Origin: Cyanoderma ruficeps | Taxonomy: Eukaryota; Chordata; Aves; Passeriformes; Timaliidae | Assembly: GCA_008694505.1 (NCBI GenBank) | Contig: VZDJ01004378.1 | Span: 13,312,898 to 13,376,897 of the forward strand | Direction: 5' to 3' | Length of the DNA stretch: 64,000 bases | Part shown: positions 26,073 through 38,013 of the stretch, one piece after another | Layout of the letters: each line of letters begins with the position of its first letter | Position numbering within the stretch: the first letter of the stretch is position 1 | Notes under the pieces: generated by a model | The model's input: the letters and a program-made list of their open reading frames with translations, nothing else | Databases searched by the model: none | What the model was told of the DNA's origin: nothing | Position numbers and translations under genes: made by a program

Positions 26073-26929
26073 AAAATACACTAAGAGAATAAAATGAGAA
26101 AAGGAAAAAAAACCCCTCAAATTAATTTCTAAAACCAACCCTTTCTCCCACTACAAACTTTTCATTTTCTACAAACAATATAGAGGTAAAACTCAGAACT
26201 CCAGGTCAGTACCACTTATAAAAACAGTCTTTTATTTAGTCTTTGAGAGAGAAGTTACTCCTGTTCTTTGGTAACTTTTACCAAAAGCAGCCTGCCCAAA
26301 AGAATCTGCATTTGTGGACTTTCCCATATCACGTAGCCTTTCTCATGACTACCTATGGGCCATGGACTTCACAAATTGGGGTGGTACTTCTTTTTAAAAA
26401 TGAGCTGTTTCAAAAAACAGGGATAGTCTTCTCACTTCTTCACTGGCAGAGGGCTTCTTCTCATCTCTCTCTGTTCAACCTCTCATCGGGCATTAAAAAA
26501 AGGGCAAAAAAAATCACTCAGTTCATCACAGATACCTTTGCTCAAATCTACAAAATTATCTCCCCAATTATATTGTCTATGATTTAAAAGATTGTCCTGT
26601 TACCATAATCTATAGATTTTCAGCTTAGAACCAAGGCAACTCATCATCTCTACTACTTAAAAGACACTCTTCCTTTACTGACTTTGAGATCTTTATATTG
26701 TCCCTTTACGTATCTCCAATTTGGTTTTTCTTTCATCTCCGAGAATGGTTAAAGTCCCAATATGCGTCAGGAAAAAGTTAAAGCTTGCCCAGGCCTGTGG
26801 TGGTCAGGTGATCTCTGCTGGGGCAGCTGCTAATGTTTCAAAGGATACATTATCTTCCACCCCTCCATCTCATGGCGTGAGCCTCTGGCAGCTGCTCTGT
26901 AAAGCCCAGCGTAGGGTGGGAGGGAGATC

Positions 26930-27180
26930 CCATCCTCCCCCCCGGGCCAGGGGTGCCGGTAGCCAGGGGGGCCCGGGACACGGTCCTGCCACGACCAGCC
27001 CCGATCTCCGCCCCGGCCCCACACACGCGGTCCGGTCTCCCTCGGCCCTGCCGAACTGCAGCCCTGCCAAACTGCAGCCCTGCCTCCTCTGCGGGCAGCG
27101 GCTCCCGAGGCCCGGCCGGCCCCGGCCATCCTGAGGGCAGCCGGGGCCTAAGCCGGGATTCCTCAACTGCTCGCCGGACA
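26930..27180. promoter_or_regulatory. CpG-rich core of the solo LTR
   Basis: A sharp change to very GC-rich sequence with many CpG dinucleotides (GCCCCGATCTCCGCCCCGG and CGAGGCCCGGCCGGCCCCGG-like words) in otherwise AT-rich DNA. It lies wholly inside the LTR, so it belongs to the retroelement and is not evidence of a host promoter. Open frames on both strands here (up to 137 codons) follow from the scarcity of stop codons in GC-rich DNA. Confidence 0.8.
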
Positions 27181-27215
27181 GAGGAGAAAGAGGAAGTCAC
27201 CAACCCACCTTCAGC

Positions 27216-27223
27216 TTTTATAT
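27216..27223 (-). promoter_or_regulatory. Putative LTR TATA box
   Basis: On the minus strand this reads ATATAAAA within CCCATATAAAAGC. It is about 140 bases from the TG end of the LTR and is followed by a pyrimidine-rich block and the CpG-rich segment, a plausible U3 promoter layout. Confidence 0.55.
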
Positions 27224-27363
27224 GGGTATTACCAAAAGTCGCTTTCCGTTTTCTGAATGGTCAGAACTGTATGTCAATCCAAAACCTGCCTCCCCTATAG
27301 GTCCCTGTCCTTTCCGGAGAATTCTAGGGTCCTAGCAGGGAGATATAATTTCAACCCCTGACA

Positions 27364-27368
27364 TCTAC
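27364..27368. repeat. Target-site duplication TCTAC, right copy
   Basis: Exact copy of 25914-25918, directly after the terminal CA of the LTR. Confidence 0.85.
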
Positions 27369-30300
27369 TTTCCATTCCTCTAGGAAAAAGGGAACCTACT
27401 TTACAATCTCTTTTCTCTTACAATTTCTTTGCATACAATACATTTTGCATTGGACTCAGAAAAAACATGGCAATGACTATGATCAAACACAATATACCTG
27501 ATTATTTCAAGTACTTATATGCAAGAGCAAATTAATCACTTTTGATTTTGCTTTACAAGTGACAGATGTATTTTTGAATTTTTTGGTTTGGCTTAGTTTA
27601 GATCTTAGTTTGAAGCTGCAGTAAACGGACAGTTCATACTGTAAATGGACAGTTCAGGTTAAGATTCAAAAAAGGTACAAAGAATCTTAATTGTATGACC
27701 AGGGTGGGTATTGATCCATATGCCAGAGCTCAAACTGGTCAGTCCAAAAATACATTCCCTTTTCTGCAGGTCAGACTGTACTAGGTTTTTGTTAATGTTG
27801 TTTCATCAGTTTGTGTTTGTCTATGAGAAGAAGAGGTTGTTTATTTACTTATGATTTTCCTCGTCATGGGTTATTATTAATCTCTTTCAGATCCTTGGAA
27901 CATTTCTTAATGGGCTCCTCACTACTCAAGAAGCCTCAGGCTGTGGTGGAGCCTGGGTCTTTCCTGTTCACTGCTGAGAGAAATCAGTTGTTTCAGCCCT
28001 CAAAAGATGAAATGTTTTTGTTTGACTCAGTTCGTTGGCCTTAGTATAAGCTATTTGGGTGGAATGGTTGTGAATGAGAGGATGTGAATACAGGAGGTTG
28101 AAATATGTGATCTAAATGTCTTAACTGCTTTTAAAACTTACAGAGTAGGAAAGCCATTAGCAGTTATTTGTATAGTCTTTTTTTAGAAAGCCCTCTCTTT
28201 TCTGTACTTATGTCATACCTCAATCATTTTGGTGAAATAAAGGAGAAATATCATACACTGCATGTGAAAGCCCTGAAAATACAAGCAATGTAAAGAATTT
28301 CAAGGGATTTGTTTAACTTAATCTTTAGAACACAGACAAAATGTGTCTGAAACTTAATAGCCATCCTGCTTTCACATTATGTTGCCCCATACTACATATG
28401 CATTATAAATATTTGCACAATGCAACAGTAAAATAAAATATTTATATGTTTGTTTCATTTGCTACTTAGTCTTAGAGTTTCCTATTTATATTAAATTTCG
28501 ATGACAAATATGTTTTACTATAGTTTACTGTAATTAATGCATGTGTTACTATAATTTCTTCTACAGCATGAAATGACAATAACACATCTGAAATACATAA
28601 TCAAAAATATTCAAAAGAAGAGACACTTTAACAGGAAGCTCACTACCTGTTTAAGGGTCTAAACCACTTCCTGCTCCAAGGCCAAAAGAACAGGATTCAT
28701 ACCTCTTAGAGATAAGAGTTTCTGCACTGGGCCATGTTTGCTTATATTTATTGAACACTTTCCCCAAAATCAAACATTTTGTGTAAATAAGATTGGACAA
28801 CGTGTGAAAAATAGAAGAGTCTTGGTGAAGTTTCATACATTATTTAAATGTAAGTAATAAGAATAAAATGCACTGATTAAAATATACATGGTATTTCTTG
28901 TCTTTTGGTAGGCCTACAGAAAGTATTATGTAGTTCCCACCTCTATGACACACAAAACACTGGTTAAAAATGTATGAACTGGATGTTAATCTCCAGGCAA
29001 ATGTGGAGTTATCCACTCAATAAATATTATTGCTGCAAAGGTGTTAGTATCTATATTCCATAGAGAGAACATTCATATCTTTCAAAAACACATATAAATA
29101 TAAATCATGGCAGTAACATATTTTCCCATTGGGTTTATAACTTCTTTTGGTGCTGTAGGCATCACTTTTAAAAGGCAGATGTGCTGCAACTGCACATGGT
29201 CATAAAAAGGTCCTAGTTAAATGTGCTTCCTTTAGTGATTATTTTATTTTAAACAATTTTTGTAACCAAAATTTATCAAAAAGTAAACAAAAAAAAGTCA
29301 AATACTTTTTTCTTTCATATCACTTTAGAGCTAGGTAGAAGAAATACTTTAAAGTTGATATAGATGCGTAATTACAGGAAAAACATTGTTTGAGTTTTAT
29401 TTTGCTTTTTCAGTCTTGATGTTTTCTGCAATGTCCAAGTCATTAAAACTTGTCATGTGAGCAGTTACAGAGCGTATTGCAGCCTTGATGAGACTTATAG
29501 CACTATTCTATAACACCCAGGTATATTATTTTGAACACACTTCAGTACTTTCAATTCTCTCCACAGCAGCAAGAAATAGAAGATATCAGCATGGGACACT
29601 TTGTGTAACATGAAATACTGGTAATACGTTGATATGTCCAAACATTCAATTTGCTGTAGCCAAGGTGAATTTAATTTGGTGGACTATATTCAATTTGTGC
29701 ATTGTTACATTGTTCCTTCTCTGACAGATAATAAAGCTGTCTTTATTTGTTTTTTAAGAAATACTTCAGATCCATAAAAACATAACATTTTGTTCTGTTC
29801 TTTATTTGCATTGAGATCCCTTTAGACTACCCTGGCTATAAATATCACTTACAGCCCACACTGCCAAAATGCTTTAATGGAATTTTGGAGGTGAGGGTAA
29901 GGCCCACTTTGCTAAACACAGAGACAGAATGTAAAATGATGGTGAACCATGTGACTACATTTCTCCACTTACTGACATGTACAATCTAAATGAGCATGTA
30001 GAGAGTCAAAACTTGTGGAATTTACAAGCTAGGAAAAAAGAAGAATGTATAATGAGATGGAAATTAAAGGCAATTTACATCTTCCCTACCCCTCAAGCTA
30101 GATCTTTTTCCTCTTACCACCTTTTTTTCCAAATTCTTAGTATGCAGACTGCACCATCATATGCTGAGATTTACACATTTTTATTCTGATAACCATTTAC
30201 CCCTTCTTATATATTTATCTTTTGATGGAGACCACACTTTTAAAGTTTTATTTCCTTCCTTCCTCCTCCTCTAAACAACACTGGCAACAGCAATATCACA

Positions 30301-33300
30301 GGACACGTCTCCTTCACTGCCCTGCCTCAACGCCATTCAGGGATTACTTAATCTCCTAGGTAGAGATGGGACCATATGAGGCTCTATTCAGAAGTAATGG
30401 TTTCCTGCATATATATATAACTCTTCTTTACTTATATTAGACATAGTTTGATCCTAATAATATCCTGGCACTGCAGCTTTGGAAAAGACATTCATCATTG
30501 TCTTTCTGCTTCTTGTTTAGTGAGCAAGATTGTGCAAAAATGGAGTGTGAAAGGGGATTTGAAATGCACTTTTTAACTTGTATGTTACAGAAATTCTGAG
30601 AAATCACAGAGGACTATTCTGAATTAGCTTTCTTATTGAAATCTGCAGTTTATTATACTGAGAAGGGGTTCTAAAGAGCAAATAAAAAAGTCTGGGTGTA
30701 ATGACTTAGTGTTTACAGAATATAACTGCTACAAGACTGATTGCTTGATACATTACTTCTTTCATTGTGAGCCACAAAACAGGTAGAGGCATGGCAGACT
30801 AATTTGGTTTATATATTCAGCTGTAAGGCTAGACACTGCATCATTCTTTTCATAAAGCAGGGACTGGAGGCATGTGGGGCCTGTAGCCATGACGACAATA
30901 AAACAGCTCCGAGCCTGAGCTGTAAGAAAGAAACTCGGCCTTGTCTTCAGCCCTTCCTGCTCATGACTCGACTCTACATGCTCTCTGGAGAGGGGGCTGG
31001 GTGCTCATGAATGATCTATTGAGCAGAGGTACAGTACTGAAAAGCAGGTCTACAACGAGCCTTTTAGCAGAATTTCCCACTGTTAAACTAACACAAGCTA
31101 CTGGTGACATCAGCTTGAGCATGCAAAAAGTCTTGGCAGCTGCTCTACTTCACCATACGGATTTACTGCTGTATAGTAAACACTGGTCATAAAAAGACAA
31201 ACAGCTCGTCTACATTAGAAGTCCCATTGTTGCCAGCACTGATGGAGCTGCAGGAAGAGTGCGTGAACACCTAGGACTCCAGCTGGAATCAATATGGTTT
31301 GCAAATACCCAAAAGTCCCTGAAGATGAGGCAAAGTGTCTAAGCTGACATTTTATTGGCATGAACAGGCAATATAAAAACAATATAGGAACTTCTGATGC
31401 ATTACATGTTAAAAATGTCTGTACACCTCACGTGAAGCAAGCACTACTGATAAAAGAAAATATCAATTTCAGACAGATCTGTTTTTGGAGCATAGCTTTT
31501 TGTTGCTGGTGGTATGTGTGCATCTTGTCACAGTCCATGAAGACCTAGATAATCACATGGTGCTAACAGGACCTGCTCTTTTTGTATACTGCTTAGCATC
31601 AGAAGATAGTTGGAAACACATGAAATAGTATAGGAAAGACAAATGGTAGTAATTGGCAACTAATACAACAATTTAACCCATCATATTTTATTTCAAATGA
31701 AAATTTCTACAAATGCTATGTGAAATCACTTCGGTGCTTTCTGCTTTCCTTCTTCCACAAAGATGAAAATCTCCTTGATATTTTATACATATGGTTTTCT
31801 GTCTCTCTTGAATTAGAAGAGATCTTAAATTTGTACTATGCAAACTGGTCTTGCTGGTAAGTATGATTACACCAGGGCCTCTTTTCAAGACAGACAAGGC
31901 TATAAAAATCAAATGAGCAAGGTTTATTATATTCCTGATGACAACTGAAGATTAATTTAGCAATGGTGTTAGTTAATGAGACCTGTGATCACCTTCATCT
32001 GGACTGGTGTCTGTAATGACTGAGAAGAATACTGAAAAGGAAGAACAGTAATGATAGGCTCTCATTGCACCATTTTAACTTTGAGTCTGTTAATTAGTTT
32101 CATTTTCATCTGATTTTGCAGTAATGATGCTTTCTGGTGTTAGATATGAGAAATTACAACAATTTAGTTTTGATTTTGCCAGTGTCAGAGTCATTGCTGG
32201 ATAATAATATTGAGGAAGAAACAATTTTGACTAACTGTAGATGTCAGTGACTCGTCCTTTGTGTTTACCTCACTAGATCCTGGCATCCCAGCAGGTCTTG
32301 TCAGGTCTAAAGTCAGGCCTGCTCTTTAGTAAGAATTCTTGGGCTCTCATGAAGATAAGAAATCCACTCACATGTCATATCCAGTAACATATCACAGTTA
32401 ATTTGAGAAACTTCTACAATTAACTCCCGGAAAGTCAATTGTTACAAGTTTGTTATATTCTCATGAGTAACTGTAAGATAATATTTGTGCCACAATCAGT
32501 GGCAGCAGGTCAGGCTTAAGATCTGAGGTTTTTCTGTACAGTTCAGATCTCAGTAATTTTCTGTACATTGTTTTTCTACTTGTTAGTTGTTTCTCCAACT
32601 TTCTCATTTACATTCTTCACTCATGCTATTCAGAAAAATCTCACAAACTTAAAAATACTCTAGTTAGGTGTTTTTCATCGTATTAAGGTAATTACTTTAA
32701 TTTAGGAAAGGCATATTTATAATTTTAGAATGTGAAGATTTATGTGTAAAAACAAATAAAAGCAAAAGTTGGAAAAAACTCCAATGCATAACATGTCTTG
32801 GAAAAAATGCACCAAAGATGAAAAACCAATTTGTCATCAAACACTATCTGTGTTTAATGGACCTTTTAGTTCATATGAAATAAATGTATTGCTTTTATAA
32901 TTGAAACAAAGTAAAAATTACATTTGACTTTTGTATTGCTAGTAATTTTGGAAGTATTGAAATCTTTCAACTATAAACATAAACACATAAAGTACCAACA
33001 TATTACTTACTTGACCAAAAAAATTTCTTTTAATTTACCTGAGGAATCTACCTATGCAAACTAGTTTCAGCATTTACAATCACATATACTTAATCCTTCA
33101 CAAAAATGACAAGAAAACCCGAAACCCAACCACTGCAAAAGGCACTTTATTTCTTATATAATAATATTTCTGAAGGGCAACTTTTCTTCAGGACAGAAAT
33201 AGATTAAATGTGCTGGATGTATTGAGTTTGAAGTATTTTAACTGGGCCACTTTTATAGCTTGGCTTTATAGCCTTGAAAAGGTGCAGCTTGCAGAAGTCT

Positions 33301-34524
33301 GAGGTTTTTGCCATACTGCCTTCAACACCAGACTAATGTGCAGCATCCACTTAAGATGTTTGGCATCACAGGTGGCAGGTAAAGAAATGATCATTCAGAA
33401 ATGTCATCCAGGCATCCAACAGCAGCTAAAGGGAAGCCCTGACTGTAACTTTGAATTCTCTTTCTGACTGTTGCATGCATAGCTTGTGCATCTCCCAGGT
33501 TCAGATGGAGCATCTGACATGACACCTTCTCCTTGCTTTCTTCAATATTATATTCCAGCAATGCACCCAGGGTGCCCCTGGCCACTGTGCACCCCCAGAG
33601 TACTGTCCCAAGGCCCCCTGAAACCCACATGTGGCACTGGAGATCTCAAGAGAAACCACATGGCTGTGCTGGAAACGTCTAAATTGTCCCTTCTGGGAAG
33701 GGAAAACTGGGAAGGTTCATATTTGCTGTGTATTTCTGTACACAAGGGCTATACTATCAGCATCTGGAGTGAAGCAGAGGAAAGAGTTGGGAAAAACCTA
33801 CTTTTAGCAAAGTTATAAGAATAAGTCTATAAAATAAATGAGCTGTGTCTGAGGCAGAATTGAGGATGAGAAATATGCTAAAAATACTGTCTCTAGAGTC
33901 ATAGACAAATTAAAATGGTTTGGTTTTCTGAATGAATAAGAGTATTAAGCAAATAACAATCTTTATATCCAGTCTATCAATGGAACCCATAAGTGCTAAT
34001 AAAGCACCAGTGGAAAAATATGTTGTTTCTGCTCATTCACTGGTACTGTATTTTAATTAAATTTAGATGAACATGCTAGTAAATATAGGAAAAAATATTC
34101 AGGAATTGATCTTGTTCCTTAAAGTAAGACATAATTTTAAATATATATTGATAAAGGTTTTATGGAGGTGTTTACAAAATTTTATAAGAAGAAATTATCC
34201 TGAATTAGATCAATATTTTGGATATTTTTATTAGATGGCTCATAAAAGAATTTTTCAATACATGAAGGAGGAGTTGTATATGTGTGTATGCACATTTGCA
34301 CGTGTATTTGTTACAAGTTGAGAATGTTAAAATCTGTAAAGATTCCTGTATATTAGTACTATCCCCAGACTTCTAGAATAAAGAATAATACAAAGAAACT
34401 TTAGTGATAACATAACAAAACTAGTAATCCATTTGTAGACTACAAATTATTTTAATCCTTATTTGCACAACATGAGTATGTTATAATTTATGCAGTTTAC
34501 CAAAAATACTGAATTTCAAATGGA
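27369..34524. other. Long unique AT-rich non-coding interval
   Basis: About 7.2 kb without a recognisable exon, LINE or LTR. The stretch 30860-31300 is somewhat less AT-rich; the segment around 31200-31290 may be a very old repeat, but I cannot place it. At 33380-33740 there is another locally GC-richer patch with overlapping open frames of 65-110 codons on both strands. None has a recognisable domain. Confidence 0.5.
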
Positions 34525-34553
34525 TTTTTTTTTTTTTTTTTNTTTTTTTTTTT
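34525..34553. repeat. Poly-T run containing an N
   Basis: About 28 T residues interrupted by a single undetermined base at 34542. Length is therefore uncertain. No LINE or pseudogene body adjoins it that would make it a retroposon poly(A) tail. Confidence 0.9.
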
Positions 34554-37042
34554 GGTAGAAGAAAATACATGGATATTTTTTCTACAGTGTCATCCTTCAC
34601 GGACTTTAGAATGGTTTACAATCATTAACTGGGCTTCAGAACAGTACTCTGACATAATTTTTTTTTTGTGGGTAAAATGAGGATCCGAGTGAGTAAGTGA
34701 TTTGTCAAAGTCACAAGAAGCCTTGACTTTCAATTGTTCTGCTGACAAAAAAGAATGTTTTCACCACAGGATAACCACAGGCAGGAGAAGCAGAGCAAAC
34801 ACCTTTAGGCTTGAAGTGCAAAATTTGCCTCAGGCAAAGCAGAGTACATATAAACTTCCTTAGGTACCTGGCAGTGAAAACTACAATGTCTTTATTTATG
34901 CTAAGACTTTTAAAAACCTTCAAGTACCATGGACATTTTTGTAATAGTCCTGTCTTCCTTCTAACTTAACTCAATGTCATTGAGGGCTTGTTTTCAGATA
35001 AGCCTGGCTGAAGAGGGAGGAAATTTAGATGTATCCCCATAATGCCTTGCTTTCAATCTGTAGACAAAGTATCCACTTTCATATAACCCTGAAGAAATTA
35101 ATGATCTTACATACAAATACAGATCTTTTTACTTGTCCATGACTGTCAAGAGCAGTACAGGGAAATAATAAAAGATACACTGATCTTTGCAAAGTGCCAA
35201 CTCAAATTATTATGTGGTTATTGTGCATTTAACAATGGAGCTCTCTGGTGCTGGTGGTTAGAATGAGCACTTTGTTTTTGATCAGATATGGATAGTTTCT
35301 GTGAAATCTTTCTTTCAAAGTACCAGTCATGTGCAACATGGGATCTTGTAATGAGTGAACACATGCTCCTCAGATATGCTGCAGAAGTAGTATTTACTTG
35401 TGAATATTTATTCAGTCACTTTCAACAGGCTTTGCAGTTTATTAATTGCCTTCCTTTATGTCCCCTTAAAGACTTTATGTACCTCACCATATTTCTTGCT
35501 TCTTTTTATTACTCTGCTGTGTTCCTGTTATTATTGCTGTTGTAAAGTACTGCAGCTTTCTACATTGACTGTCTTTATTCACATTCTTTTTTAGTCACGA
35601 ACTGGTAGTAGAGGGCTAGGTGAAAAAGTGATGAGGGTTTGGTTTACCCTTAGCCTTTATTATTGAAGAGCCACAAGGAAATAAAGCTTTGATGTACTTA
35701 GAAAGCTAATCCCGGTGATTATGGAGAGATACATGCACTAGGAACTAGAGGGATATACTTCTTTAATCTCTTGGTGTTGAATACTTAATCCAGTAAATAT
35801 TCTTGGCAAGGAGATTTAAGAAAGAACAAGTTAATTAAACTGTTCACAGGTATTGTTTTCAGGAAAGCAGATTTGATAGCTTTCTAATGAAGTATCTGAG
35901 ATTTTTGTTTTTGTAAAGGGGCACTTAAATAATATAATTTAATCAGTGTATTATGAAACATACTGGTTTTATGTTTTCAAACTGTTAAACACCCAAAGAT
36001 CCAGCTACATGTTGCAGAAACTGGACTTTGAAATGTGTGGATTTGACTAGGGTGGTTATAGCAGTGCCGTGATTTCGCTCTATTCAGTTTTAGCGCAAAT
36101 TTGTTATTTTTAATGCAAATTGAGTAGGCTGAGCTACAAAAGCAACATATAACTTCAGATTCCTCCAAGTAATCAACACTGAAACCTCAGTGCTGATAAC
36201 TGGCAGCATATCTGCATATTTGCATAGACAACTCTTCAGTTAGTATCTCAGGGAGATAAAATTGTGCCATGCATATCTTAGGAAAGAACATCATCCTGAT
36301 TGTCTGTGTCTGATTTTTTTTTTCAGACTGATTGTTCTTAGGGTCAGCACATGCTAACCAGCTACGTACAGCAGCTATGACTATTTACATGCTTTGATAC
36401 CTGGAACAGAAATCACTCGCTGTGTCTGTGCATACAGACATACGCACTTGGGATCCTGGGGGACCCACTCAGAGCAGACAATGTAAACACCACATTCTCC
36501 CTGGTATAAAACAGGCTTTTAGATCTTTATGGCCAGTGTGGCTTTTCTTCACAGTAGCACTTGTATATAAAAATAAATAATGCGGTCAAACTTTTTAATG
36601 TTGCAAGCCTTCATATAATACAAGATGATCCCACTTAGTTTGAGCAAAGAGAACATAAGAATATAAGTTTCTGCTTCTCAGTGACATTTTAAAAGTATTC
36701 AGTGTTTTATTAAAGATGCACCAAATATAAAAAGACATTTCTTACAAGTTGAATTTCTTCAGCTTAGTCAGAAGTGGCAGCTGTTTATGAGTATATATGC
36801 TGTTTATCAACAGGGGAGAATGAAGAATGTATCTGGCAAAGGGATAGTAGCGAAGTTCTGTTGCAAACCCAGAATTAATATGTAGTTTTTTTCTTTAATA
36901 ATTTACAGTGATGACATGTTGATTTAATGAGCATACACTGTATATTTTAAGTTGACAAACACGTTAGATGAAGTTCCTGTGCGCACACAGAACTGGATGA
37001 AGTGAATCAACATTGTTTGTAGACTAGAAGTGGGATCAGGCT
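34554..37042. other. Unique AT-rich non-coding DNA
   Basis: No gene or repeat family. Two exact POU octamers occur about 100 bases apart: ATGCAAAT at 36113-36120 and its reverse complement ATTTGCAT at 36218-36225. Other octamers occur by chance elsewhere in this AT-rich window, so this is only a weak hint of a regulatory element. Confidence 0.5.
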
Positions 37043-37101
37043 TGTTTTTTGTTTTGTTTTGTTTTTTCATTTAGTTGGTTTTTTTCATTTGGTTGGGTTT
37101 T
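37043..37101. repeat. TTTTG low-complexity tract with a short tandem duplication
   Basis: TTTTG repeats pass into two similar units, TTTTTTCATTTAGTTGGTT and a second copy with GG for AG, at about 37062-37100. It is of the same T/G type as 2093 and 15550. Confidence 0.8.
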
Positions 37102-37744
37102 TTCCTAGGTCATACATTAAGACATGTAATTTGTGCCTAAGCAATTATCTACCCATATATTTTTATCCATCTAATGAAATATTTTGGGTTTTATACTTCC
37201 AAAATTAATTTTATTATTTAAAAGAGGTAATGAATTACAAAGGGAAAGACATTACACAGTCTTGAATATAGCTGTGTCAAACACTGGCTATCATCTTCCC
37301 TAGCATTTATGAAGGCTAGGAGCATCTTTTTTTGATAGTAGCAGATCCTGGGCTTCTGTGTTGTTGAGCTGTTTATGAAAATGAAATGTTTACAGCCAGT
37401 CCAACTTTTAAGATTAACAGTCATAAGAGCTCCTTAAGTTGTAGTAGCCAAAGAACATATATATATAGAGCAAAGATATGACCGATGATAGATTCATACA
37501 ACATAATGAGAACATTTTAGTATAAAATTAGAATGGTATTTAGCAATTTCAAAGAGCTATATTAATCATAAAAGACATTCACATACAATTAAATAGTTTC
37601 CTTCAGTTGAGGGATATTATACTCCAGTGATATTCCTATTTAAACTTAAATCTAGGAACAGCTTTGGTGAATATGAAAGAAAACCTTTGTTCTGCTTCAT
37701 TTCTTGTTATCAAGTCTTGTGTTTGAAGAACTCAAGGAACAATT
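37102..37744. other. Unique AT-rich non-coding DNA
   Basis: Nothing recognisable apart from a short (TA)n at about 37458-37468. Confidence 0.55.
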
Positions 37745-38013
37745 AACTGATGGAACTCATTGTCACAGATGGTCATTTATGAGTTTCTCATGAACATGGG
37801 TTCAAGAAGGAGTTAGACAAACATTCAGGATGCGTTTCCAAGCTTACAAAGAAGTTTGATCCAGATGTTGCCTGTAGTTCAGTCAGTGTCAAAACTACTA
37901 ACTGCCAGATGCTGACAGGAAGGGATCACACTATATGCAGAGGAAGAATCTTTGTGAACTGATGCCCATGCTCTTTTGCTATCTTCTTCTGGAGACAAGA
38001 TATGCACCTAGGC
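37745..38013 (+). mobile_element. Ancient CR1/L3-like LINE 3' fragment
   Basis: Landmarks of the old amniote CR1/L3 3' end are present in order: TGATGGAACTCATTGTCACA, then GGGTTCAAGAAGGAGTTAGA directly followed by CAAA, then TAACTGCCAGATGCTGACAG with GGGATCAC soon after, and finally GGAGACAAGATATGCACCTA with GGCTGAT. I remember close equivalents from turtle and crocodile genomes (TGGAACTCATTGCCACAGGA, GGGTTCAAAAAGGGATTAGA, ACTGCCAGAAGCTGGGA, GGAGACAGGATACTGGGCTA). The copy is heavily substituted, has no octamer tail and carries no reading frame, so it probably predates bird diversification. Confidence 0.65.

Larger units (their letters stand above)
25919..27363 (-). mobile_element. Solo LTR of an endogenous retrovirus, about 1.45 kb
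   Basis: The element starts TGTTGTGG and ends CCCCTGACA on the plus strand, the short TGT...ACA inverted termini of a retroviral LTR, and is flanked by exact 5-bp duplications (TCTAC). Read on the minus strand it begins TGTCAGGGGTTG, has a TATA-like CCCATATAAAAG (27214-27227) about 140 bases in, then a pyrimidine-rich CTCTTTCTCCTCTG block and a CpG-rich segment, and near its other end an AATAAA signal (26067-26072) about 150 bases before the terminus. That arrangement suggests a short U3, a very long R and a U5 of about 140 bases on the minus strand. No gag, pol, env or primer-binding site lies beside it, so it is a solo LTR left by recombination between two LTRs. I recall similar sequence from songbirds but cannot name the family. 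Orientation is less certain than the boundaries. Confidence 0.88.

Noticed and set aside
26930..27180. CpG island as the promoter of a host gene
   Set aside because: It falls entirely inside an LTR with defined ends and target-site duplications, and no exon follows on either strand.
26721..27300. Cluster of overlapping open frames (98-137 codons) on both strands, rich in Pro, Gly, Arg and Ala
   Set aside because: They arise from GC-rich, stop-poor sequence inside the solo LTR; several frames on both strands are open at once.
31195..31290. Possible ancient DNA-transposon or SINE phrase (AGCTCGTCTACATTAGAAG)
   Set aside because: A vague resemblance to old reptile repeats limited to one short phrase; not enough to call.
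33391..33818. GC-richer patch with overlapping frames on both strands
   Set aside because: Open frames in three registers with no domain; probably composition. A conserved element cannot be excluded without alignment.
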